Source: Vespula vulgaris (taxonomy: Eukaryota; Arthropoda; Insecta; Hymenoptera; Vespidae). Taken from it: a stretch of 64,000 nt of DNA. The translations under genes and the position numbers were made by a program. Below the pieces are notes generated by a model. It had not been told where the DNA came from. It did not search any database and saw only the letters and a program-made list of their open reading frames with translations. The stretch spans positions 1,655,001 through 1,719,000 of the forward strand of contig NC_066605.1 of the NCBI RefSeq assembly GCF_905475345.1, read 5' to 3'. Position 1 is the first letter of the stretch. Each line of letters opens with the position of its first letter. Positions 13,254 through 24,114 of the stretch are shown piece after piece.

Positions 13254-14755
13254 CTCTATCGTTTTCTCTCGCTCTCTCTCCCTCTCTCTCTCTCTCTTTT
13301 TTGCGTTTTTTTTTCTTTTTATCTCTCCTCTCCTCACTCATCGTCCCCTTTTTTTATTTCATCTTGTTTTCTTTTCCCTTCTTTTTTCATTCGCACCCTT
13401 CGAATTTCAAAAGATTTTCTTTCTCGCTAATAATAATATTCATTTTATTTCGAGATTATATTTTCTATGACTAAGTTTTCTATATCCGATAAATATTATT
13501 TCGTGAAGTAGCTAAACATTTTGACGATAGTTTTAATTGAAATGCGAATGCGTCTTTATAAGGGTAATACGGAATCGTATTTCACACGGGGTCTCGACGT
13601 ACCGTGTACGAAGTCGATTTATCAGCAAGGCCAACCGTTGTCATGGGGATGCGACCCGCCCTTTTAACTCCACTTAGGGATACCCATGCAAACTGCGCGT
13701 GAAGCTCCAATGGAAAGTATAATCATCGATTGAGAAATCGGTTGGATTTGAAATAAAAGGAAAATTTAAGAAGTCTCTTTTAAAAGGTTTCGAAAAGAAA
13801 ATGAAAAGGAAAAAGGATGCTTCTGAAACAACATTAGTTAATAGAAGATCTCATTCTCTCTCTCTCTCTCTCATTTCAAATGAGGAGGCTGAAGGTAGAG
13901 AGAAAAAAAGAAAAAGAAAAAAAAATCCCTTCGTCATAGAAGAACAGGAAGTAGTCCTAAAAGCTTCCCCGGCACGTTTAAGGACTCTTAATGATATCCT
14001 AGGAAAGTCAATGTCTAAGTTAATCCTCAAGAAGAAGAAGAAGAAGAAGAAAGAAAGAAAGAAGAAGAAAAAGAAAAAAAATCTTTTATCGAAGCAACAA
14101 TCTCGTTCGCACGAGGATTTGCTTCGAGATATCGATCTGAAGTGTAAACGTGCGACAGTTAAGTCGATTTAAGATCTATCTACGATCCATTTGAATTTTT
14201 TTCCTCGAAGAAAATCAATTCAGCGACTTTCTCTCGATGAACAGACGGAGGATCTCTTTAACGATCGATGGCGGTAACGTTTTAACTCGAAACATTTGAA
14301 CCAATTTTGATCGATCCAATGATCGAGATCGAATACCTTCGATCGTGGGATTTCTTTTGACGAAAAGAAAAAAATTAAATAAGTAAGTCGAGATATATTT
14401 AAAAGGGGACTATCCTTAATTACAATTACGATAATACGTCAACGACGTATAAATCGTCTTTCGAATTAGCAACTTCCTGTATTTTCGAATGATCCATCCT
14501 GGATCGTTTCGAAGTCGTCGGAGTCTCGTCTACGCTCGAAGGTCGTACCGATCACTTTTGTTTCGTTTTTTTCCTTTTTTCTTTTTCATTTTTTTCCTTT
14601 TTTCTATTTTTTATTTTTCAAAAGTAACAGCGACCATTCTCCCACGATTCGTACAGCGTGTATTACATGAAAGGTATACACGGCACTCCTACTTAATTGC
14701 TGTTTATATCGGGCAATTCTTTGTTCTTTTTTCCTTTTTTCTTTTTTTATTTTCT

Positions 14756-14819
<64 letters not shown>

Positions 14820-15055
14820 TCTTGTTTTTTTGTCTTTTTCAAGACTCCTCTTTGTACCGTACGTACTACTACGTATTAATGTACGTATCTATACGTTACG
14901 TGTATGCGTACTCTCGTATATACTAACTGTCTGTAGAGTACTATAAGCAGAGTAACATCAAAGGAACCTCGCTCGTGTTTCCTCTAGATTCCTTCCTTTG
15001 TCGTGGGCTACTACCGTATTTTTAACCTTTGAACTACCACTCGAGTTTACACTCG

Positions 15056-15966
15056 CATAGTTATTTTGTCTCTTTTACAAGGCGTACGTTTGGTTAAGCG
15101 CGATAATATTATACGGTATTCATTTTCTTATTAATATTTTCTCTTTCTTTTATTTCTTTCTTTTTTTCCCTTTATTTTCTTTTTACTTGGGTTCGTATAA
15201 TTACAGATTGTCATCGAGATTTCAATTGTAAGAGCGATTTTATGTAACAATGTAATTCGAACTAATAAGTAAGTACGCGGATTCATCTACAAAAGATCTA
15301 ATATAGTAAGCTCGTAAACAAGCATAGTTATTTTGTCTCTTTCATAAAACATTTACGTTTGGTTAAGCGCGATAATATTATATGGTATTCATTTTATTAT
15401 TAACATTTTTTGTTTCTTTCTTTTTCTTTTCTTCTTTACTCGGATTTACGTAATTACAGATTGTCTTCGGGATCTAAAATGAAAGATCGATTTTATGTAA
15501 TGACGCAATAACTCGTATTAATTGTAAGTAAATTAATTCATTTACAAGATCTAATACAATAAGTTCCCCTAGTAAAGGTAGTTATTGTCTCCTTTACAAG
15601 ACTGATAATATTACAGAATATAGTAATTATCTGATTAACATTTTTCCCCTTACAACGTAGATATTTATCTAATTACAGATTGTCGTCGATATTTAAAATG
15701 AAAGATCAATTTTATGTAATAATGTAACTTGGGTTAATTTACAAAAAAAAAAAGAAAGAAAAGAAAATAACAGAAATCAAGAAGTTATAGTAAGTTCGTA
15801 ATAAGCATAGCCATTATCTATTTTACAAAACATATGTTTGGTTAAGCATGCTAATATTGTGTAATACTAATTTTCTATTGAATATTTTCACTTTTCTTGT
15901 GTACTTACGTATGTCGATTGTAACATGGTTTTATATCTTGGTTCTATATAGTAAATTCGTAATGAG
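15056..15966. repeat. Decayed tandem repeat, four copies of about 230-267 bp
   Basis: Copies begin near 15056, 15323, 15577 and 15806, each opening with a (C/G)(A)TAG(T/C)(T/C)ATT-type block followed by GTCTC or TCTAT and TTTACA. Shared blocks inside copies 1, 2 and 4 include GTTTGGTTAAGC. Copies 1-3 share TAATTACAGATTGTC and GATTTTATGTAA or its variants. Copy 4 is the most diverged. The unit contains an acceptor-like TTACAG after a pyrimidine tract and GTAAGT about 60-80 bp later in copies 1 and 2, but the enclosed segment has stops in all frames I read. No coding capacity is visible. Confidence 0.85.
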
Positions 15967-18817
15967 AAAAAGAAAAAAAGGAATAAAGAGAAAGAAAAAG
16001 AGAGAGAAAAGGAAAGAGAGAGAGAGAGAGAAAAGTGAGAAGAACCCCCTGCTGCGTGTTGTCGGCTACCTGGCTACCAGCTATATCTTAGAAGTCTGCC
16101 TAAGGCCTCGCATTCATCATCGTGGACCACCTCCGGTGACACACGACGCATCGAGATTAAAAACAGCAAGTCTAAATTCAAACCTGAATATAGGTATTAA
16201 CTCAACCTTCATCTTGTATATAAGTATATATATATATGTCTGTGTAAGAATATCGTATATACACGATTGTATGTACATACTATATATGCAAAAGATTTCA
16301 TTTTTTTAACGATTATTTTTAAATTATTTTAAGAATTTTGCATTATAATTGTTGATTTTATTATTAAAAAAAAAACACTCCGATAATTTATATCCGAAAG
16401 AAAATGATACATTCGTTTTATTATTTTAAATCGATCTGATATCTGAAAATAATCAATGAAGATTGTTAGGTTTTTAATGATTATGATTGTAGTATTATAA
16501 AATATAAATTTTACATAATTTCGGTAAAGCAAAATCATAAAGATTTTCTTATTTATTTATAAAACGATAAAACGATGAAAGTAACAAAATAATGAATGTT
16601 ATATTTAGCTTAGTTATATTATAAAACTAAGTCATTTTCTCTTTAAAGAATAATAATACTGCTGCTAATAATGATAAGATACGATAAGCATGTTTTGAGA
16701 TAATATCTAATAATATTATACGGAAAAGATTCACGGTGCGAAACCGGTTGATGACATAAGAAGCTTGTCACGTTAAGATTGATGCCCGACAACGTAGTTT
16801 ACCCTTTTTGCGCTCCCGATATCGTGTATCAGCTTGGTGTATACTCTCATACATATAATTTCTGATATGCATAAACAAGATTGATGAGTAGACCCACGCG
16901 TGTGTTCACTTGAAATATTTCGCGAGGAAGAAGAAGAATAAGAATAAGAATATAAAGAATATGAAGAAGAAGAAGAAGGAAGAGGAAGAAGGAGAAGAAG
17001 AAGAATCTTTCACAGCTGTGCGAATAGCTCGAGGATATTTCTTACATAGAAGAGAGAATTAATCCTTCTTACAGGATTTTTCATTGTCGACAGGAGCAAT
17101 ACGAAACTCTGTTTCCGAAGACTAGTATAATTACAGTTCTCAATACCACTATGGTGGTGTAACAAGAACTTCGAGAAATGATTATTAATGATGTCCTACT
17201 ATAGTCATTCAAAGAACAAAAAAAAAGAAGTAGATCATTGTTGGGAAAGATTTTTTCGTTGCTTTCCATTTTTTCTCTATTTTTTCACCTTCGTTTTTTC
17301 TTTTTTCATTTCTTTCTTTTTCTCCTACGTATTTTTTTCTGTTTTCTTTTTTTGTTCTTTTCATTTCTTTCTTTCTTTTTTTTTCTTCATACGAAGTAAC
17401 TCCGCTTCTGGGTAAGGTGGAATAAAACGTAATTACAAATTTAACTCGGTCAACGACGGAACGAAACGAGATAGATCCGCGTTCCTCGGTGGTATATACG
17501 CAAATGAGCTGCATCGAATCGCTTTCCTCCACTCCCTCTCCACCCCAATCACTCTACTCACCCCACTGTCCAAAGAAATCGAGCTTCTCTAGATAGCCGG
17601 AAAAAAAGAATAGATAAAAAATGTGAAGCAAGAAGAAAAATAAAAGAGAAGGAGAAAGAAGGCTTGAGGAGGAAGGGAGAAGAGTTTTTGGAAAGATCGT
17701 AAAAAAGTTTCAGCGAGATAGAACCACGTAAGAGAACAAAAGATGCAACGACTTAGTTCCGCATGGAATCGATTCCTCTTTCTCTCTCTCTCTCTTTCTC
17801 ATTCCTATTACGAGGCTCCATTTATCTGTCCTTTCCTATCTCCCATAAAGAATACGTCGCGCGTGCTTCTCATCCCTTTCCTTTTCTTCATATTCGTTGT
17901 CGTCTCCTTCGTCGTCTTCTTCGTCTTCTTTATCTTCGTCTTCGTTTTCGTCTTCGTCTTCGTCTTCGTCTTCGTCTTCGTCTTCTTCTTCTTCTTCTTC
18001 TTCTTCTTCTTCTTCTTCTTCTTCTTCTTCTTCTTCTGGCGATCCTCCATCTCGCGTTTCCGCTCGAAGCCTACCCGCGGTGTGTCCGTGGATTCACGGT
18101 GATGATGATGATTAATCGTCGCACCTTTGTCTCGCGATAATGAGATTTTGGCTTGCGCAACGCGACTCCACCTGTGCGAGCGCATATCATCCAGTCAGTC
18201 ACGAGTTCTGTCTAGAAGTAAAAAAGAAAAAAACAAAAAGGAGAAAGAAAGAAAAAGAACAACAACAACAACAACAACCACAACAAAAACAGAAAAAGAG
18301 AAAATACAAAATAGAAAGATTCTTACGGATGTTTTCGATTTACGTCAAGTGGAAGTCAATTATGGTTAGATCGGTCATCGTCTTTCTAACTCGATCTCCT
18401 CGTCCGAAGGATCTATCGATCTTTCTAAATATGATCGACGAATCTTTTCTAAAATCGGAACATAGATGTATTTTAAATATTCGATTGTATTGTATGCGAT
18501 ATTTTCCCATCTTCGATGATAATGACATTAAAATTAAATCATTAAGTCGAAGAGAATAAAAAAGTATATATATGTATGTATGTATGAGTACCTACTTAGA
18601 ATCGGTCGAGTGTCTCCGTTTAATAGATGTACAAAAAAAAATTAATACATTTTTAATATATTATAATTAAGTATGTAACTATGTACACGTTGGCATATAT
18701 ACTATATATACATATATATACACTTTCATGATCAAATTTTTTGATGATTCGATATTTTGGTCATATTATTGTAAAAACTAAGATGTAAATATTCATACGT
18801 CTTGATCGAAACACGAA

Positions 18818-18865
<48 letters not shown>

Positions 18866-19061
18866 AAAGTAAAATGCGGAATCATCGTCCTGTTTACTTT
18901 TTTCCACGTAGTTCTGTGAAACAAGTGAAAGGTCCCTTAATTGCAACACGTGTGTCTCTCTAAGCGGTATGCGAGCTGCTAAGCATAAAAGGAATTACTG
19001 TTAGGGAAGCAGGCGTGTGCATAAGGACACACAGAGCTTGTGGACTCCTCTCTCTATCTCT

Positions 19062-19103
<42 letters not shown>

Positions 19104-20959
19104 CTCTCTCTCTCTTTCTCTTTCTATCTCTTTCTCTCTGTATGGAGACTCGACGCAAGGAAGCGTGGAACATTTGACTACGGCCTGTCAGAGTGTCAGC
19201 CAAGCCCATCCTCTTTCACAACGTAGGAAATATTGTAATTGCCTTTGAGGAGTTTCCTCCGTGACATACGCCGACTTGGTGTCTTATCCGATTCGATTCC
19301 CAAGGGGTTCAGAAACCTCTCGACCTTGAAACCGGACGAAACTTGGATCAACGACTTTTCATTCGTCCATACTTCCTCTGTTCTTTCTTTTCTTTTTTTG
19401 CTTTTTGTTTCCTTATTTATTACCCTTATTGATCATTTTAAATTAGATATTTATATTGTCATATAAAAAGACAATACTGCTATTATTACTCAGAATTGAG
19501 GCGCAATCCTTAAAGGGGTTTTCCATCTTCAAAAATATCAAGCGAAGTGTAATAAATAGAATTTTCTCAACAACTGCAATATTACTTTGGGATTATCGGT
19601 AATAAAAGAATTTCGTTTGTGATAGGATATAATGGATATTAAAATAATCGTTTTTTTTTTAAATTAAGGATTAACATTATTAATGATGCTAAATATATTG
19701 GATATGATAGAAAAGTATCGAATATTGTCGAAAAAATTCGACAATTTCTTCCTTTCCCATAGACATAGATCGAGGACATGAATCACGTGGGACGTTGAAA
19801 AGAAAAAGGAAAGAAGATTGTAGAAGGGAAACAGAGAGAAAGAATGAGAGAGGAAGAGAAAAAGAGAAAGAGAGAGATAAACAAGGTGGCATGCCGAAGA
19901 ACATGGGACCCGCTTGTAGTGGCATGTCGCTGGACCGATTGTTCTCTTCTTCTCAGGCCTTTTCCTGAAACAGAATCGCCAAGTTAAGAGATTCGTCGGC
20001 TTGGCGGATGCAAGCAAAGCGATTCCCCTTAGCATTGCAATCGATTGTCCGATAATATCGGTCTCATTTGTCAACCGTGGCAGCCCGTTTAAATGCAAAT
20101 AAGAAAGCTGAACGATCGGGTTATATCGTTCGATTGCGAATCGTGTTTAGTATCTACTATCATTTGTTCGAAGAGGAAAAAAGAGAAGAGAAAGAAAAAG
20201 AAGAATCAAAAAAAAGATCGACGAAAAAAGGTTTGTTTCATCATTAAACGCAATTGCGACGGGGTTAACTTCCTGTTTCCTCCGATCTCGCGTCCGCGTT
20301 TCATTTTCGTTTTAGTTCTTCTATGTTTTGTAGCCATCCCAAGACGTTGGGAAGAATGACTGATGGGGGAACCGAGAAGCATCCGTGTACGAACTGATGG
20401 ATATAACGTGTGGAGTAGAATGTGAGGATGGATAGCGTTATATAAAAAATAATAAATTAACTCGAGCTCGCGGGGGGTTCGAAATTTCAAAGGGCTGCCG
20501 CCATTGTCCTCGCTTTTACCATCTCGCTACTGTTAATTAACCTCTTGTAAGGAGTTGAGGAGATATCGGAGAGTCTTCTTTGCTTTTTTTTCTTCTTTGT
20601 TCTTTTTCTTTTTTTTTCTTTTTTTTTTTTTGATTTTTTCCGACATATGGCCTTCCTCCGTTATAAAATTATTAGAAACTTATAAGTTTTTTTCATCTTA
20701 TTCTTTTCCTTTTTCTTTTTTCCTTCTTCCTAAACACGTCCCAAAATCATAATTTCTTTGATTTAACAGAGAAGAAAAAAAAAAGAACTGTGGAGATATT
20801 AACATTCAATGTATATTCGATATTCATTAACGTAGAAAATATAAATAGAATTTCAAATACTTTTTCCCTCTATAAACGGATTTGTTTTTCAATGTAGCGA
20901 TTTCTTAGAATCTAGGAAGAAAAAGTAAGGATGTTTTAGAAAGCCGAGGGGGAAAGCGT
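15967..20959. other. Non-coding AT-rich DNA with microsatellites
   Basis: Holds a (CTT/CGTCTT)n tract at 17889-18036, (TA)n at 18820-18863 and (CT)n with TTTC interruptions at 19046-19140. Moderately complex patches at about 16035-16160 and 19880-20100 carry no recognisable gene; the latter includes the palindrome CCGATAATATCGG at 20048-20060. Confidence 0.8.
17889..18036. repeat. (CGTCTT)n / (CTT)n tract
   Basis: About 145 bp that moves from a CGTCTT hexamer to a pure CTT triplet, a sign of stepwise expansion. Homopolymeric Ser, Leu or Phe frames here are artefacts of the repeat. Confidence 0.9.
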
Positions 20960-21101
20960 GACAACGCGGACCCTCCCCGCCGCCATCAGTTCTTGTCACT
21001 GACCGTTCGTCTTCTCGCTAACCGTCCGTTCGTTCTTTTCATTGTTTCTCTGACAAAATTCTTCAACAGGGAAATTCGTGAGACGGGTCGAAAGAAAAAG
21101 G
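20960..21101 (+). promoter_or_regulatory. Possible core promoter and non-coding first exon
   Basis: A GC-rich run (CCTCCCCGCCGCC) leads into CATCAGTTC, which matches the arthropod initiator TCAGT at 20986-20990. About 110 bp later the sequence AAAGAAAAAG is followed by GTAGGTACT, an acceptable splice donor near 21102. There is no TATA box. A start site and short 5' exon would fit, but no downstream gene in the window can be tied to it, so this remains weak. Confidence 0.25.
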
Positions 21102-22120
21102 TAGGTACTTAACTATGCAGATTTTGACCTGCAACCGTTACGAATTTTCCATCATGGTTCACCTTTTTCACATCGTGCTCGTAAATCCCTCCAACTTGGA
21201 TTTCTCGTGTTTGTTTTTTTCTTTTTCCATTTTCCTTTTCTCCCGCGAAAAAAAAAGAAAATCCTCAACAGAATAAAATTTCTAATCTTTTTTCTTTTTG
21301 AATATGTATGACATACCTTTCGAGTAGAAGTTTCCATGCGAAGACAAAAGTCGAATCAGTCTTATCGAATTTCGCTTTCACGTGCCTCGAGATCGGCGAA
21401 ATCGTTCAAGGCCGTTGTTTTTGTCGTAGAGAAGCTTGCGTAACGATCTTCATAATTCGAGCCGAACACGTAAGCGTTCTTTTCCACGAGCTACAAAACG
21501 TCATTACCCGAAAGTCCTTTGCTAAAAACTTCTCGGACGAATGCAATGTGGTGACGTGCGAGAACTTGGAGACGTTCCAACGAAACGTTCCTTCTCTCCT
21601 TCGACCTTGTCGGTTAAAGAGAATTCAGAGAAATTGTTTGCAAAAAGTATTGCCCCTCTCTCTCTCTCTTTCTCTCTCTCGATCTCTCTGAATTTAATCC
21701 GTGGAAATATTGCAAATAATTTGTTCAATAATCGATACTACGATCCTTCCATTAGATATTATACATGACATTCGGTTAATTTCTGAAAAGAAAATTCGAC
21801 TTAGATCTCTGCTTGTACAATATTTCAATAATTATTTCATAATTACATCATTAATGAATTTATTTAATCAATAAAACGCATCCTGTCTCTATAAGAAATA
21901 AATTCTATAATTTTTAAAAGAGGAAAAAGAAGGTAAAGAAGATACGAAGAAAAATAGGATTATAACTTCAGCGAAGATCTCGCTAATGGAAGTGGTCTTA
22001 GTAACTTCAAAGACACACTTCCATTAGAAAAGTGAAGTGACATTGTTTTTTCTTAAAGCAAGATAAAAAAAATATAGAAGAGAGAGAGAGAGAGAGAGAA
22101 AGAGGTTAAATAGAAAGAAG
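21102..22120. other. No supported gene; one moderately complex open frame
   Basis: An open frame at 21308-21691 (+) codes for 127 residues that are not low-complexity until the terminal Ser/Leu run made by a CT repeat. No domain is recognised and no conserved start or splice signal stands out, so I do not call it a gene. The rest is AT-rich, with a (GA)n tract near 22080-22100. Confidence 0.6.
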
Positions 22121-22457
22121 GGTGAGGTTGAATGCTGGCAACGGCCGCGGCTCGATTGATTGCACTGCAAGAAGCCCACAAGAGTCTTTGCCTTCCCACC
22201 GATGGCTAAGGTTGGACAGATGGACGCACGGTTATGCGTTACAGGTGCTGCCCCAGAGGCAACTCCTCTTCCTTGATCCTGCAGGAACGCAAGAGTCTGC
22301 GTTGGTGCTATCGTTCCTACTACCAGTAGGAGGACGCCGACGCTTTTTCTGCGTCCCACATTCCGGCCACGTCGAGCATCCTCCCAGTGTATTTTGCCTT
22401 CCGTCACTCGACCGTGCTCCTTTGATCGACGTGTTCACGTCAAAGGGATTTCCTTAA
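22121..22457. other. GC-rich island open on both strands
   Basis: About 340 bp of complex, GC-rich sequence with no stops in one frame on each strand (111 codons forward). Short inverted repeats are present: AACGCA/TGCGTT at 22286-22303, TCCTACT/AGTAGGA around 22315-22331 and GACGTGTTCACGTC at 22428-22441. No protein family is recognised. High GC alone lengthens open frames, so coding status is undecided; a regulatory element is equally likely. Confidence 0.4.
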
Positions 22458-22763
22458 ATCTTCGTCTTTTCATTTTCAAGGAAAATTCTTTTCCTCTTTA
22501 TATAATCTCCTAGATATTTATTTATTTATTATTTTTCGATAATTAGTACAACGATTGATCCTACAATTTTTCTCTTATGTAATTTTCACGTACTATTTTA
22601 ATTAATTTTGTAAAGTGAAAAATCTTTTCTTGAATGAATTATCCTATTTTTTTTTTTTTTTTTTTTTTTTTGGGGAGAATAATTAATCGCGAAGGTCGAA
22701 GATATTTTCTTGAATGTCTTCGAAATTATTTCGAACTAAACTATTCGAACTTTCTATTTTCAG
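22458..22763. other. AT-rich DNA with a poly-T run
   Basis: A poly-T run occupies 22647-22671. Nothing else is supported. Confidence 0.8.
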
Positions 22764-22878
22764 AAAAACTGGAACATATCTTATTGTACTGCAATATTTT
22801 GTTGTTGCAGGTGCCAATAATGCTCAACGGGATTCGGAAATGCTCGGATGGTACTATAAAGAACTAGGAACGTTTCAG
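22764..22878 (+). other. Candidate isolated coding exon of unknown gene
   Basis: A strong acceptor (TTTCTATTTTCAG, ending 22763) and a consensus donor (CAG then GTAAAG, from 22879) bracket 115 nt that stay open in one frame and end on a codon boundary. A second acceptor (GTTGTTGCAG) inside would give a 68-nt version, 22811-22878, in the same frame. The peptide of the shorter form includes AQRDSEMLGWYYKELGTFQ: balanced, not low-complexity, and unlike the surrounding DNA. I do not recognise the protein. No partner exon was found in the window; if real, it belongs to a gene with very long introns or extends beyond the window. It could also be a chance open stretch. Confidence 0.35.
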
Positions 22879-23313
22879 GTAAAGAAACAAAAAAAAAACA
22901 GGCAAGTATTCTAGGTATCATTAGAACATTTCAAAGGGCAAAAATTACTACCTATACGTCACCTTTTGCCGGCAGCTTGCGTCGTTAGGAATAAAAACAA
23001 CGGAAAAGAAAAGAAAAGAAAAGAAAAGAAAAAAAAAAGTTTTACTTAATCTCTAACGAACCTGACCAGGTGTCTCTCGTATGGTTTAATATATCAATTT
23101 CCCCGCGTAAGTAGAGAATAGAAATTTTGTTTTTTGCGTGTGTTGGGATAACGTTTCATAAAAAGTTATTTAGAAATATAACTAAACAGAAAATGTTTTA
23201 GCGAGTGAATAAATAAATGGATAAAAGAGAGGAGAGACAAATTTTGAATACACGTTGGTAACCCTTTTGACGAAAAAGAAAGAGAGAGAGAGAGAGAGAG
23301 GGAAGTGGAAGGG

Positions 23314-23347
<34 letters not shown>

Positions 23348-24083
23348 CAGGTCGAATGTGAGGAAAAGAAGAGGGAGGGTAAGAGAGAAAGAGAAGGAAA
23401 GAGAGAAAGAGAGGGAGAGAGAGATGGATATAAAGGTATTCGGGGTGGCGAAGGTAGCGGCGTCGGCCACATCAAAGCATTTACCGACTGCTGGGCTTTG
23501 CCTCAGCCTTTGCACGTGTATATGTGTACGTGTATCTGTGCGCGTGTAAACCTACGTAGATATATACGTGCAAGATCCACTCTCTCTCGACTCTTCGATG
23601 GAGCTTCGATTCCGGTCGAACCGGTGAACGCGAAGAGGCGCGACCATTCGATTCGTGCTTCCTGTACTATATAAGAGTAATATAACCATGGTAAGATACA
23701 TATACCATGGTTTAAGTCACAGGCATCCTTCGGTGTAACATTACTGACGTGAGAGTTGCTTTTTTGCGCAGTTAGTTCGAAGTATAATTCAATTTTTAAC
23801 ATTCTCTTATGTCTGCCATGTTACTATTAAGTTACATACTCGTATACGTGTATTCTTTCTTCTTTCTTTTCCTTTTTCTTTTTTCTTTCATTCTCTTTTT
23901 TTAAGAAGGAAGAAAAAAAGAATAGCTAAGTCTCGATCTTTTTTTCCGTTTTTGTTCGATCTAAGAACTGCACTTAATATATAGTTATAATATATAGTTA
24001 TATAGTAGTATAATTTATAATTTGTAATGATATAATTTGTATTACCAGCTTGGTTATATAATTTTGATTCTTCTTTTTTCTTC

Positions 24084-24114
<31 letters not shown>

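Larger units (their letters stand above)
10441..15055. other. Non-coding DNA with microsatellites and two complex islands
   Basis: A GC-richer island at about 11330-11530 has a near-perfect 12-bp stem (11476-11487 with 11505-11516, one mismatch). Repeats: (TA)n at 11639-11685; (CT)n at 12381-12466, 12597-12672, 13214-13298 and 14757-14816; a (GTC/GTT)n tract at 12750-12852 followed by CTC-rich pyrimidines to about 13085; (GAA)n near 14029-14050. Long Ser/Leu- or Arg-rich open frames here are by-products of the repeats. Confidence 0.8.

Noticed and set aside
13801..14172. 123-codon Lys-rich frame with a nuclear-protein look
   Set aside because: Lysine runs come from GAA/A-rich repeats and the remainder matches no family I know.
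17743..18185. Poly-Ser, poly-Leu, poly-Phe and poly-Lys frames
   Set aside because: All frames of one (CTT)n tract; no real protein is expected.
21540..21556. Shared word AATG(C/T)AATGTGGTGAC at 21.54 and 25.83 kb
   Set aside because: A single 16-base near-match between two points of a 64-kb window is expected by chance.
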